Source of the DNA: Torreya grandis | Taxonomy: Eukaryota > Streptophyta > Pinopsida > Cupressales > Taxaceae | Direction of reading: 5' to 3' | NCBI GenBank assembly: GCA_037957365.1 | Contig: JARHVA010008425.1 | Location: 124,001-188,000, forward strand | Length of the DNA stretch: 64,000 nucleotides | Shown: one piece after another, positions 11,936 to 24,095 of the stretch | Layout: each line of letters opens with the position of its first letter | Position numbering within the stretch: the stretch's first letter is position 1 | The notes under the pieces: generated by a model | Told to the model about the DNA's origin: nothing | The model's input: the letters and a program-made list of their open reading frames with translations, nothing else | Databases searched by the model: none | Position numbers and translations under genes: made by a program

Positions 11936-12152
11936 AAACATGCAAGAGCAACAAAATTTGCCGCCCTTGCATGTTTTGGTTCATCCTTGCAGGGGCAGCA
12001 AAATTCACCGCCCTTGCATGCCAAAGAGTAGGGGAATAAAATTTTGTTGCCCTTATTGGAAAAAGTGTAGGGGTGGCAAAATTTGCTGCCCTTGCATAAA
12101 AAACAAGGGAAATGCAGAGGTGGCAAAAATTACCGCCCCTACAGGGAAAATG
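11936..12152. repeat. GC-rich palindrome cluster B, LTR1
   Basis: Five more palindromes of the GCAAGGGCGGCAAA family stand here at about 45-bp intervals. They lie between the LTR start and the TATA-like site. The same cluster occurs at 23882-24095 and 38037-38246. Confidence 0.8.
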
Positions 12153-12382
12153 AAAGAAAAGACTAACTCTGGAAGGAGAGTCTGGGGGAGGGAAAACTTG
12201 GCTGGGATGAGATTGTAACCACTTTCACATTTCGAGGCCAAGATGATAACAAATTTTAAATCCATCTCGAAAAACAAACTTAGAGAGACAAAAAATAAAA
12301 CGGACAAGTTTCGTAGGGGGTTGTTCTAAAAAATAATCTAAGCTAATTTTGGAAACAATAGCTGGCTCCTGTTGGGGAACTT

Positions 12383-12405
12383 TTGCTAATCAAATTGATT
12401 AGCAA
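12383..12405 (-). promoter_or_regulatory. Hairpin between pol and 3' LTR, interior 1
   Basis: TTGCTAATCAA and TTGATTAGCAA form perfect 11-bp arms around one base. Interior 2 has CACTAATCAA and TTGATTAGTG at 24329-24349. Two adjacent base pairs differ between the copies but stay paired (G-C to A-T, T-A to C-G). Confidence 0.65.
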
Positions 12406-12528
12406 GAGTAGAAACCAGTCTCTATGTGCCTTCATCCAAGCCATTAGGCTACAGAGTCAAGTGAAAAAATGAAAGAAAAATAGACAACATAAAAACTGTA
12501 CATATATACAAACAGACTTATCTGAGCT

Positions 12529-13625
12529 TCAAGGATTGAACAGCTTGAGATGCTGTCTGCTGTGAGGTAGTGCAAATGGTGTTCCATCTTTGTACTCCAG
12601 CAATAAGCTGGCCTCACCATAGAGCTATTGAATGGTGAACGGGCCCCTCCATAGGGAATCAAATTTGCCGTGCATCCCTTTTGGTTCTCGCCTCTTGTCC
12701 CATAACAAGACTTGATCTCTTACTTAGAATTCACACATTCTAACTCTCTTATCAAAAAGTGCTTTCACCTGATCCTGATGTTTCTTGATCTGATCCACTA
12801 CCATAACTCGTTGTTCATTTAGCTCGATCAGACACATGATTCATTTGTCAATTGAGCTTTCAAAGGTTGAGTCTTTGATTGCTTTGGTTAATCTGAGTGT
12901 TGGTAGTTCAAGGGTGATGGGAATTTCAGCATTCAATCCATACAAAAGCTGAAAAGGGGACATACCTATAGCCCTTTTGGGTGTTATTCTATCTACCCAC
13001 AAGGCGTCATACAATGCTTTGTGCCACATTCTCTGATTGTTATCCACAAACTTCTTGATAATTGTGACTAGGTTCTTGTTACTCGATTTTGCTTGGTCAT
13101 TCCTTTGAGAAAAATAGTCTGAAGTGTGGGATAAGGTAATCCCATAATGGAAACAAAATTGAGTAATTTTGTGCGATGAAAAATAGGCCACATTATCTGT
13201 TACGATCTTTAGTGGAACCCCAAACCTAGAGATAATATTTTCTTTGAGAAAGCTGCATACCACTTCAGACGTAGCATGCTTGGTTGGGATGGCCTCCACC
13301 CACTTGGTAAAGTAATCTATTGCAGTGAGGACATAATCATGTCTAGCACTTGAAGATGGGTTAACTACTTCAATGAAGTCAATACCCCACAACTGAAATG
13401 GTTCCTCGATCACAACTGGCTTGAGGAACAGAGCAGGCAGCTTAGGCTTTCCAACAAATTGCTGACATAATTCACACCTATGCACCCATTTGTAGGCATC
13501 CTGAAAAAGCGTAGGCCAATAGTACCTTGCTCATAGAATTTTGTGTGACATCACCAGTGCAGAGAAATGTCTTCCACAAGCCAAATTGTGGAAAGATTCT
13601 AAGAGTCTTTCTTATTGAGCTTTGT
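12529..13625 (-). pseudogene. Integrase domain of G interior 1
   Basis: In order it shows an N-terminal H2C2 zinc-binding region ending in RCELCQQF (about 13440-13590), the catalytic core with first Asp in WGIDFIEV, second Asp in VTDNVAYF, and a C-terminal part ending at a TGA at 12529-12531. The third catalytic residue, Glu, is replaced by Lys (DQAKSSN, where interior 2 has GQAESSN). At least two in-frame stops occur. The family inserts element cDNA into the host chromosome; this copy cannot. The domain is the last of the polyprotein, and about 170 bp separate it from LTR1. Confidence 0.9.
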
Positions 13626-13875
13626 CAACACAACGAAGAAATGCCCCATCTAGGTTTCTCTTGTAAAGACCATTATCCCATAGAACATAACCAACTGCTT
13701 TCAATTTAACATTCCATTTCTCTTTAAAAGAAAGATGAGCGGGACACTCACCATATGTTAGAAAATGAGCAATGTCAGAATACCACTCATCAGTAGTGGC
13801 GATAAAGGGAACCATAGGCACACCTTTAATCTCTATTTCTTCACTTTCTACTTCGTGTGGAATGTTGTTAGCGAT

Positions 13876-14232
13876 CAACTGGCAGAGACCCCTTCCTCAT
13901 ACGAGCTTGGTTGGTTTGATGTTTAGATCAAACTCTTGAGTTTTGGCAATCCAGTTACCTCTCTTTGTACCAGACTCTTGTTGAGTCAAAATGGATTTTA
14001 TTGTTGTATCTGGTACGAGAACTTCAGTGTGAGAATTCAGGATTTAAAACCTGAAATGCTTGACAGCTTTGACCACGGCATATGCATGCTTCTCCATAAG
14101 GGAATATTTTAGCTCGTGATCTTTGAGTGGACAACTCATGAATGAGATAGGAGATTTTGCACCTTCAAGATTTTTCTGGACCAAAATAGCCGATAGTGTA
14201 TGCTCAGAGGCATAACTATATACTTTAAAACC
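13876..14232 (-). pseudogene. Degenerate RT-linked RNase H of interior 1
   Basis: This is the Ty3/gypsy RNase H that follows reverse transcriptase. The usual first catalytic Asp of YxDAS is Tyr in both interiors (SYASEHT). The Glu of the second motif is kept (MEKHAYAVV). The domain ends in GRGLCQLI instead of the usual ADALSR, so the last Asp is missing too. These losses are shared by both copies and agree with what is known of Tat elements, where a second RNase H has taken over. Confidence 0.85.
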
Positions 14233-15278
14233 TTTAGTATAATCTGGACAAACCAAGACTGGTGCATAGGCGATCGCTTCCTTAATCTCTTTGAATGCTG
14301 ACTTACCCTCAGCAGTCCACCTGAACGTAGCATTGCCCTTCATCATGTTGACAATATGACGGGTTTTCTCAACAAACTTAGGAATAAACCTTCTGAGGAA
14401 ATTCACCTTGCCAAAGAAAGAGTGAACTGCAGTCTTGCTGGTGGGTAGAGTAAGTTCCTGGATGGAATTGACTCTTTCTGAATCAATTCTAATACCTTCT
14501 TAGGACACATTGTGTCTGAGAAGTTTCCCTTCAGTTACTTCGAAGATGGATTTCTTTGGGTTTAAAGAGATACCATTTTGATGAAAGCATTCTAGTACTT
14601 TTTGCAAATGGTGAACATGCTCAGAACGATGTTTTGAAAATACCATCAGATCGGCCAGGTATACTACAATGAATTTTCCCATCTCATCTTTGAAAGCAAG
14701 ATCCATCGCCCTTTAAAAAGTGGCACCTGTGTTTATCAGACCAAAAGACATCCTTTGGTAAGCGAATGTGCCCCAAGGCATGGTGAACGTTGTCTTATGC
14801 TGATTTACTTTCCCAACTTCAACTTGATTATACCCGAAAAAACCGTCTAGCATTGATAACATTTTTGAACCTGTTACTATCTGCAGAACTTGATCCATGA
14901 TGGGGAGAGGGTAATTGTCTTTTAAAGACAACTGATTTAAGTTCTTAAAATTCACACAGATTCAAATTTCATCATTTTTCTTCTGACAGGTACTATGTTG
15001 GCAATCCATGTTGAGTGATGGATTGGAAAAATTATCCAAGCATCTAGCATCTTTTGTATCTTAGCTAAAATAGTACCTGAAATTTTTAGATTATATTTCC
15101 TAGATTTCTGCTTGTAAGGTACAGAGTTGGGTTTCAGGGGAATGTTGTGACGGATGTCATGTGGCCTGAGTGATTTCAGAACATCGTAGGAATAGGCCAA
15201 TACATCCATATACTGACGGAGTAGACTAGCAAGCTCAAACATTTCCTCAAGAGTGTAGCATTTCCCAATGTTTACCAT
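14233..15278 (-). pseudogene. Reverse transcriptase of interior 1
   Basis: Readable motifs in order are STWIANIVPVR, DNYPLPIMDQVL, LDGFFGYNQVEV, FAYQRMSFGL, the catalytic box YLADL (about 14647-14661), then the thumb and connection region NFLRRFIPKF. The catalytic box should be YxDD; its first Asp has become Ala here, while interior 2 keeps YLDDL. A 1-bp deletion near 14965 shifts the frame against interior 2, and there are in-frame stops. The domain would copy element RNA into DNA. Confidence 0.9.
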
Positions 15279-15649
15279 CTTAGGATCATGCTTGCTTCCT
15301 AACTTTATCTGATCAAAGTCTTGAGAGGATTTTGAATTTGCTCACTGTTGTTTGAAAAACCTATCATGGTTATCAAACAACTTCTCTAAGAAAACTAGAC
15401 CTTTAGGACTCTTATTCCCTTTAAGCTGTAGAAAGTCCTCACCTATATTCGTATTGGCCTCGAGAGCTACTCCATACTCTTAGAGTTTACTACCTTCAAA
15501 ACATAGTTATTCAAAACTTTCTTTTTGCTCCAAGAAGGCAATAATTTGATCATCATTATTGAATACCTGCCAATGATCAGTGTTATCAGGTACACTTAGT
15601 TGAAAGACTAGCTCGATACTATAATTATCTCCCTTAAAATTTGGGTGAG

Positions 15650-16043
15650 GAACTAGAAGGGTGGCAGAGACAGCCAATGCATCTGCTCAGCCATTGAATT
15701 CTCTTAGAATGGTAGAGATGTTGAAGGGATCAAAAATTTTAATCTGATCCCAGACCAAGTTGCGATAATGGCGTAACTTTTCATTTTTCATCTGATAGAG
15801 GTTCCTCACCTAGCAGACTATCAACTTAGCATCTCCTTTAGCATGGAGTTCTCTAATGCCACTTTCTCTGGCAGCCTGTAGTCCAAGCAATAGAGATTCG
15901 TATTCTGCCATCATGTTGGTATTATTGAACTACAATTTATAAGACAAAGGAATAATGTCTCCTCATAGAGACACCAACACAACCCCAGCTCCCAAACCAG
16001 TAGAGGAGCAGCTGCCATCAAACTCTAAGGTCCATACCTCATT
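15650..16043 (-). pseudogene. Additional plant/archaeal-type RNase H, interior 1
   Basis: Lying between protease and reverse transcriptase, this reads WTLEFDGS, then GAGVVLVS, MAEYESLLLGLQAA, KGDAKLIV and finally ADALAV. The Asp-Glu-Asp-Asp catalytic set is therefore in place although stops interrupt the frame. It is the second RNase H typical of Tat elements. Between it and RT (15279-15650) is a linker of the same polyprotein. A 4-bp deletion near 16296 separates it from the protease frame. Confidence 0.85.
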
Positions 16044-16270
16044 AGACGTTGTTTTTTTCACAAAAGCTTTTTTGTTTCGAGGAAGGGGTTCTTCCACGTG
16101 TTAATTTTGCTTTGGCACTTTACCTGTTGCATTAGCTGAACTCAAATCTAAGTTATCACCCGTAGGAGTTTCATTAGATGTCTCATGGATCTCGTCTATA
16201 GACAAAAAATAGTTGCCCATGCCTGAAGACTCAAACAAAATTTGAGCTTTCAGTGCCGATGATCTGGTAA

Positions 16271-16850
16271 CTACATACCTTGCTTCTTTTTTAGGAACTT
16301 CTTCATGACACCTTGAACTAGAATCCTTGCTTTTGATAGGTCCATACTTAGCTCACCTCTGACATCTTTGCAGAAATTTTGGTCAAGTAGGATGCCATAA
16401 GATGTGAGAACATCAGCCACTAAAATAGTCATTTTTATCCTCTTTTTTGGAAAATCCGTGAAGGCATATTGAGCATTTTTTATTTGACCAAGGAGAGGAA
16501 TTTGCTTATTTTCCATGGAAAAATACCTCCCAAAAATTTTAGTCAAAGTCAGGCTGAGAGAATCTGCCACCTTTGAGGGCATGACATTATTTGAGGCTCC
16601 AGAGTCTATAATACAATTACTTAGTTTATAACCATTTATAAGTAGGGAAACATAGAAAGGTTCTATTTTCCCAGGAGTGACAAGAGGAGTCACAACAAGA
16701 TTGTTTTGGGTCGATTTATCTTTAGGGAGATTAGAAAAGACTTTCACAACGTCTTGTCCTACAGGGACGACTTTGTTTTTCACATATTCTGCCAATCTAT
16801 CAAACTGTTCTGGGTTAGCTCTCTAATATTCAACCTCTGTCATTTAAATT
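16271..16850 (-). pseudogene. Aspartic protease of interior 1
   Basis: The active-site motif is IIDSGASN, followed by the flap region and a GILLDQNF box. This retroviral-type protease works as a dimer to cut the polyprotein. The frame is continuous with gag upstream, as expected for a single gag-pol reading frame. Confidence 0.88.
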
Positions 16851-17299
16851 TTAGTCTTTCTAACATGATCAATTATATCAAATAATTGAAAAGAACTTGC
16901 AATAGAGGAAGAGAATCCATCGTCAGGGGCTTTAAGAGGTGCGGCACTAGTCTAAGTAGCAGAAGTAGAAGATATCGGGTAATTGAGAGTACTCATTTTT
17001 TTATGGGTTACCTGATCTTTTGATTGTGGAGGAAATGGAGTCCCACATTTGGCAATGGTAACTACTGGTCAGGGTTCTTCATCTGCCTTTCCTTTGTCAG
17101 TATGTGAAGCTAACTAATTTTAGGATCTGGTGAAAATAGCGTAAGCTCCATCCAAATCATCCCCTTTACTTTCAGCTTCATCCTGGTAATCCAAGAAGCT
17201 GATATTGGAGTCGCCAGCTAATTCATCTTCCTGCTCATCGAAGAGATTAGTATTTTATTGTTGATCTAACTAAAGTTGAAAAGATTTTTCATGCTCAGC

Positions 17300-18421
17300 T
17301 TCCAGGTAACTGACCGCTCAATTGGTAGGTGATGCTTCAATGGCTAATCTCCCTAAAGGGGGAGGTAGGCGATTGGATTGCCCTTGGTTCTGGGAAGTAT
17401 TACCCTAATATTGTTGATTCTAGAATGTTCTCCTGGGTGTGTCTCGATAGGTAAGAGCAGACATACCTTGGGCTATTTGCCTCTTCAAAGCTATCAGTTC
17501 ATTCATTAATTTTTCCACCATAGGGTCTGTAGTACTTGTGGAAGAGCTTTCAGCAGATGAAGGGAATTTATTTTTACTAGGATCTTTTCTAATCTTACTT
17601 ACTAGGATAAGATCATCTTCAATCTTGGTAGCCAAAATTTGAGCCAAGGTTAGGTCCATAGGACTAGCTCACCTCAACAGGAAACTTACTTCAGGGAGCT
17701 GCGAGTTGATGAACAAACACTTGAGATTTTCCAGCGTGGGCTGAGCCACAGTTAGAATTCGATTCCTCAACTTGTTGAATTTAGCTATGAAAACCCTCTT
17801 GGGTTCCTAGGATTCTTTCTTCAACTGTGTTAGTTGAGCCAATAAAGAGTGTTGATCTTCAACAGGTTTAAACCTAGCTTTGAATTTGGACTTGAGCATA
17901 TCCCAGTCTGTTACTGACCTGGCTTACAGGTGATAGAACCAATCTATAGCAACACCTTTCAAAGTCTCTATAAAAAGTCTCACTGATACATCTTCAAATT
18001 TGACACCAATTATGCCACATGCTATGGAGAAAGTGGCAATATGCTCGTCAGGATGAACCTTTCCATCACCAAAAAACATAGAATTTTTTTTTCTAAAACT
18101 ACGAGGTAGTTCATGCAGAGATGGGGTCAAGTTAAGAGGGCCGAAGGAATTACCCCACGGGCCTTGGGCCATTATGACAGAAGGATTAAATGGTAGGATA
18201 ACAAACTTTGGTGGAGTGTTTATAGGTAGGTGGTGATTAATAACGAGAAAAGAAGTTCTACCTTGTGTTGGTGACTTGACAAAGCTAGAAAGAAAACTCC
18301 TAAACCATTGAAGAGAAGCTAATGGAGGAAATAGATCAAAATTACTCTGTTGTGCCAACTCAAACACAGGGTCAACAACACCCTTAAATCTCTGGCTTCT
18401 TGTGTAGCGTGGAGTTGCCAA
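17300..18421 (-). pseudogene. Gag region of interior 1
   Basis: Readable parts are FELAQQSNFDLFPP, GKVHPDEHIATFSIACG, then RLFIETLKGVAIDWFYHL followed after a stop by DWDMLKSKFKARF, which is the Retrotrans_gag core. At least three in-frame stops occur, one at CAG-to-TAG. I see no CCHC zinc knuckle anywhere before the protease. The frame opens with TTG at 18419-18421 (CTG in interior 2), with a stop just upstream, so the start is not an obvious ATG; the first ATG lies near 18171 (MAQGPWGN). Confidence 0.85.
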
Positions 18422-18655
18422 ATTTTAAAATGAAAAAGGGACCAAAACTGCTTCAAATTGAAGCTTGGGGCTTTAAAATGCACGTTTGTATTCCAGCAGT
18501 TCTAGTTTTGCAAACCAGATGATGTAATGGAGGTAAATGGTAAGGCTATAATGATAATGGATAAGACATGGAACGGAGTAACTAGACTAAGCAATGGATA
18601 AGGGTAGGGACTACTTTAATCTGAAACATGAGGTTTTAGACTACATATTCTTAGT

Positions 18656-18672
18656 CCCCAGTGGAGTCGCCA
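18656..18672 (-). promoter_or_regulatory. Primer-binding site of G, interior 1
   Basis: The minus strand reads TGGCGACTCCACTGGGG six bases after the LTR end. The plus strand therefore ends in CCA like the 3' end of a tRNA. I believe the match is to plant arginine tRNA, which Ogre-type Tat elements use; this is from memory of the family. Confidence 0.75.
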
Positions 18673-19646
18673 AAAAATTGTTGGGTGAATATTTTGTCGC
18701 CAACTAACTGATGACAAAATGGAGATATCAGCCACATCATAGGGAGATTTACACCACAAAAAATATGGGTTTACCAGATCTGGATGAAGTAAATCTCTCC
18801 TCTCATCAAGGGGAGGTTCCCTATAGATACTCACACGCTATATACATATATATAATTAAGCAAAAAATAACACATGGGGGTGGTATAACAACATATACCT
18901 CTCTTTTTTTAGAGGTAATGTACAAGAAACAAAAGGGGGAAGTCTTGACCTATCGCTAAAAACACTCCTCTTCTTTTAGGAATGATATTAAATAGAGAGC
19001 AAGAGATCACCTGAAGTAACAAAGTCCACAAGAACGCTCACGTAAGCACAAAGTCTTCCGTAGCTTCTTTCACCGATTCAAAATAAGTACAATCGTAGAG
19101 TAAAGTGAAGCAAAAAGTCTTCACCTGAAACTACAAAAGATAACTAAATCTTAAAGATAAGAGCAGCACAAAGTCTATCTTCTACCTTCTAAAAATGCCC
19201 TTAGATAATACTAACACACCCAATTTGCTTATTAAATTAGATAAAAAAGATATTATCAGGAAAAAAGACTTAAAAACTGTTTCCTAAACAACACAGATAA
19301 TCTCAACACAAAGTTTGAAATGAACCTGCTTCTCATTCATTTAATGAAATATGAGTTACAAAAATGAGCACAAAGTCTCGAAGATTGCTTTAATTTCAGC
19401 AGAGTATTTTCTATTAAGTTTTTTCCAAGATCACTTACAAATGAGATCTCCACTATATATAGGGAGAAAATCCTCAAAAAGAAAAAATAATAAAACATAC
19501 AAAATATCGTGATCAAAGATGACTCATCTTTGACTTTTAGATATTTTTCTAAACTTTTTACATGTAATTACATTTTTCAAAACTGCATGCACTTTGCACA
19601 AAATAGAAGTGCATAAGGATAGAAGAAGAAAGAAGGAGAGAGAGAT

Positions 19647-22600
19647 TCAGTTCGAGCCACCAGGTTTCTTTAGATGAGCATCATACATTGTGATAGATGC
19701 TTGAATTCCTATGCTATCTAGCGCAACTGCATTCTTGGAGATGATTCTCACTCTGATCAATGCATCCTTCAATATTGTGATGGCTTTAGCATGGCCAGTT
19801 GACCTAGATTTTAGATTCTCCAAAGTTAACTGAGCATCTAAAATGTTGTCCACCGAAGACATTGAGAATGATTTTTTTTCAAAATCTTTTCGAATCATCT
19901 CCTTGAAATTATGAATCATCTCTTCTACTGAAAATAACTAATGGTCCTTAGAGGTCAAGTCGCATGGCAGCTCTTCTAATTTATTTAGCAGGTTCAGGTC
20001 ACTCTTCTCACTAGCTTCCTTGAAAGCTTTAAGATCATCAATTAAGTCCTTGAGTACCTGGATTTTGAAGACCAGTGATTCTTTGATCTCAACATAAGAG
20101 TCTTTGTTGGAGATGACACCAATAGACATCAGGGTGCTCTTCTTGAGATTTTTCATTTCCTTCCATCTGTCGAGATCTTTCTCCAAGCTGTCAATTTCCT
20201 GAGAGATAAGGGAGACAAAATCATCTCCCTGTACTTTCACTTTCTTCATTTTACCCATCTTTTCTGCAACCTCTGACAGCAAAGAAACTCCCTGAGTATG
20301 CATCCTTTCAATATAGTCCTCCAAGACTTTTCCCTTTAAATAAGTCTTTTCTACCTTTTGAATGACTGAGTCATCCACTAAGAAGGCCTCTGGAGTTGCT
20401 ACTTCAGGAGGAAGAGTGAAATTTTTGATCACTGCCATCAGTTACTTTGCTTTAGCCTTATAATAATCCTTCATCTCCTTTTCTCTGTCAAATTTTTGGA
20501 CCATAATGTTCACGGCAACCTGAAGATCACTTTTCACACCTTCGTGAGTAACTTTGCCAAGTTCAACATGAGAGATGGAATAGCTGCTCATCTCAAAACC
20601 CTCAAAGGTTGCATCTTTTGGGGGCTTGGCCATTTCTAGAAATTTTTACCTTTTTTATTTGACTAATTTGGAGAGGATTCTTGGCCTCTTTGGAGCCTTT
20701 GCTTTCACCTGCACTATCTTGCCAAAGTCAAAATCATCTAGGGAGATGGCCATCTTCTTTCTTTTTGCAATAAAAGCAGACATCCAAGGCAGGAGAAAAG
20801 TACCTATTGTGGCAATGGTTGTCTCTGTTGGTGTTATCGTAGCAGCTTCCACACTGCTAGTGGTGACAGTTGTTGCAATTAGAGTAACTGGCAAGACTGC
20901 ACCAACTACTGATTCTGGCTCGGGTGCAGGGCTTACTAGCAAGTTGAAGGAAAGAGATGATAGAATTGGAATGGATCTAGAAGAGCAAGGGGAACTTCCA
21001 GAAAGACCCTGAGGATCACCAAATACAACTCTAGAAGGAGAAGTGGCTCCAAAGGAGGGAATACTAATAGGAGAGATGGGAGAAGAGGGAACCATAGGAG
21101 ACTGAGGGGGAGAAGGAGATAGGCTCTTGCTTAGCTGTGCTTGTTTCTGTGAGAGTGGAGACCCAACACTTGGTTGCCCTGACAGCTGATTCTCTATTTC
21201 CATGGGCTGAGCTGCCTATGCCTGAGGGCTCTATTCTTTAGTTCTTTTTGTCACTACTGCAGGCTCTTCAGTGGCCTTAGGTTTTTTTGATACAAAGACA
21301 ATCCTCAGTTTGTGAGGCCCAGGAGAAGAAGGGACATCACCTTTGTTTGTAGTCCTGTTCTCTGCTTTCCTCTTCAATTTTGCCTAGTATTCAGCCTCTG
21401 ATCCTGTAATAAATTCTTTTAAGGTGATCTCTTTGGCTGCTAACCAATCATTGGTGTTAGCCAATATTGGTTTGAATCTTTTTCTTAGAGAAGTGAGCTC
21501 CTTCTGAGACCATTGAATTGGAAGGAGAGGGGAACCAGCAACCTTTTCTGCTAGATACCTACCATTTATGATGTTTCCATCATCAACTAGATCAGATGGG
21601 ATCTTTGCAAGCTCGAGATATTCTATCTACTCCAGTCTTAGATGGCAATAGTCCATTTTCCTTATCTCTTTGGCCGTCCTCAGGTCCACCCATATATCCT
21701 CAATCATGGGTTTGTGGGACTGATTTTTCCTTCTGATTTTCTCCTTGACTCCCCTGTAGTCAAATTTCTCTCATCTCTTGAATGGCTTGATAGTAACCAT
21801 CTGCATTTTTGTTTCCATGACCTTGGCTTTGGTTGATGTAGCAACTAAAAACCTGCCAATCTGGATTGGAAACTTGAAACTAGGTCTCTTAAGTTCCATC
21901 TGTTTAGTATGTACGACAGCCAGTTGTCGGAAAAATTTGATTAGAACTAATTTGTCTGAAGGGAACCTAGGGAGCATATAGGGGTAGCCTTGGTAAAAAC
22001 CAACTCAAAGATATTAGAAGGTGGGGAACTGGAGGAACATGCAGCCATAATCATTTACCACTACCCAAGTCTCATCTGATATTCTCTTTTGCTCAAGCTG
22101 AGGATCAAAGAGACACAAGAACACTGCAAATAACGTGTCATTTACTCATTTGAAATGATGTGATGACCCCTGAAGCATCAGTTAAAGATAATATGAGTAG
22201 ACCAAGGTGGTCTTTCTATCTCCTGCTATAGTTAATCTTGAGAAAGATCGCATGGCAGTAGCTATGTAAACCAGGTACGAAGTCATGTAGAACTTGAAGG
22301 AAGTCTATACCCTAGTTAACTATTCATAGAGAGCATTACTAATTTGTTCTCTCTAAAAGATGGTTTGCTTGCCCTGGAGAATGATCTTGATGAATGGATA
22401 CATCCATTCATGGAATTGTGAAGAAGATGGGAGACCCTGTACTCTACTGAGAAGGGTGATCAAGTCACCAACTTCCTCGACAAAATCACTCCTTGGAATG
22501 TTCTTTGGCCATCTCGAGAGGCTGGTCCTGGGGGTCTTCAGCCACTTGTAGTTTATAACTTTCTTTTCCCTCTTAAGGTCTTTAACATACTCTTTTTGCT

Positions 22601-23057
22601 CATTCTCAAAGTCGATTTGGGTTACTTTGGTGGCTGAAGGGCACAAGAAAACTTTGTCAATGAAATCAGGGTCCAACCAAATTATCATGTTGCTGTTGGC
22701 ATCTAAAATCAATTTGGTCTCTTTATTGTAAAAATGTGTGCATTGGAGGATGAACTTAGCATGATTCGCTGCTATCGAAAAGGTGGCCACCAGGTGGATG
22801 TTGCTCTCAACGATCCTCTTTATTCTAGTGCTGAGATTTGTCACCTTTATTCGTGTCAGGAACTCAGCCATGTCCACATGGCTGATCTCAGTGTCTCAAA
22901 TGTCGTCAACATTTGAGGAGACTAATGTAGGTGGAAAGATGCCCTAGTATTTATATTTCATGCTTTTTTCCTTTTTGAGAGATGCTTTCATCATGGAGAA
23001 TAAGCCTGACTGGATGGGGGCAAATGTGTGGGAGTTCACTAAAGGTGCTACAGTCAT
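19647..23057 (-). pseudogene. LTR-embedded accessory ORF, copy 2 (frame-intact)
   Basis: All readable pieces lie in one frame from the conserved ATG at 23057 to the TGA at 19647-19649: 1137 codons including the stop, broken only by in-frame stop codons. Layout by residue: an N-terminal globular region (1-about 600) with ISNALH...FKFYMTSYLVYI-like motifs near 240-265 and an FPTF...LRRFPSDKL box near 343-369; a basic stretch near 420-450; a Pro/Ser/Thr-rich linker (about 620-755); and a long coiled coil (about 805-1075) with many Lys/Glu heptads. I see no signal peptide, membrane segment or catalytic motif. It lies downstream of pol in the element RNA, in the position where an envelope-like gene would stand, but it does not look like an envelope protein. 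Function unknown. Confidence 0.75.
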
Positions 23058-23233
23058 AATCACAGATGAGAGGAAAGTGGATGAGAGAGGGAAAGCATAA
23101 TTTAAGTGATATTGGATACTGGAGGTCACTTAAAAAGGCTAAGATAGAAGAAGAAATGGAAAACGAGGAGAAAGGGAAAGAAAGGGACAACTCAAAAAAA
23201 TCCTGGGAGTTGAGAAAAATTGGAGGAAAAAAA

Positions 23234-24095
23234 TGTAGGGGCGACGAAAATCACAGCCCATGCAAAAATTTGGAAAAAGGGGGTAAGGGTGGTGAAAATT
23301 TCTGCCCTTACAGTTGGAAATAAAACATGCACAGGCAGCGATTTTTGCCGCCCTTGCAAAAAGTTAGAAAAAGCAGGGGCGACAAAAATCACCGCCCTTG
23401 ATCGAAATGTGAAAGACAAGTGCAGGGGTAGTGAAAATCACTGCCCTTGCATGGAGAATGGAAGACACGGGGAAGGATGTGGGCAAGGACACGAGGAAGG
23501 ATGCGGGCGGGACGTGGGGAAGGATGCGGGCAAGGACACGGGTGGCAAAATTCATCGCCCACCTGAGGTTCTAATGGATGCCCGTGGGCTAGAGAGAGGG
23601 AGGAAGAAAAATAAACAAAATAATATTTAACTAATGCTAAGCAAAAATAGAAAGAAAACAAGAAATAAAAGCCAAAAACAAACCCTACCTAAGAAACCGT
23701 GTGCGCCACGAGTTGAATCCACCAAAATGCACTTTAGCTCATCAGCTAGGTCGCTCAGACGCAAGAGGCAAGAGGAGAGGAGGAAGCAATGAAGAGAAAG
23801 GGGCTCAAATCAGATTATATGGGGTGAAAAAGCCACCCCAACAACCTGTCGTGCATGGCCATAAATGTCGCACACAGAAATTGAGACGTGCAAGGGCGGC
23901 AAAATTTGTCGCCCTTGCATGTTTCAGTTCATTTGTAGGGGCAGCAAAATTTGCTGCCCTTGCATGCCAAAGAGCAGGGGCAGCAAATTTTTCCACCCTT
24001 GTAGGAAAAAGTGTAGGGGCAACAAAATTTGCCACCCTTGCATAAAAAACAAGGGAAATGCAGAGGTAGCAAAAATTACCGCCCCTACAGGGAAA
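23234..24095. repeat. Palindrome clusters A and B of LTR2
   Basis: The same GC-rich palindromes as in LTR1 stand at 23234-23560 and 23882-24095. Between them lie the conserved TATA-like site (23814-23820) and the donor-like TTAG/GTAGG. The minisatellite at 23461-23542 has about twice the units of LTR1. Confidence 0.75.

Larger units (their letters stand above)
6807..12360 (-). repeat. G LTR1 (leftmost, 3' LTR)
   Basis: On the minus strand it runs from 12360 (start TATTGTTTCC, against TGTTGTTTCC in LTR3) to 6807 (end CACCCAACA). In transcription order it holds palindrome cluster B, a TATA-like site, a possible splice donor, palindrome cluster A, the accessory ORF, a TATA box and the terminal hairpin. 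It is about 70 bp shorter than the other two LTRs, mainly because of a shorter minisatellite at 11561-11594. Confidence 0.8.

Noticed and set aside
11331..12152. CRISPR-like array
   Set aside because: Repeats are imperfect palindromes with similar, AT-rich spacers of varying length, in plant retrotransposon LTRs.
6807..12360. Envelope gene in the LTR ORF
   Set aside because: Position fits, but there is no signal peptide, membrane segment or cleavage-site pattern; the C-terminal half is a soluble-type coiled coil.
17300..18421. Zinc knuckle expected in gag
   Set aside because: No CCHC pattern can be read in any frame between the gag core and the protease in either interior.
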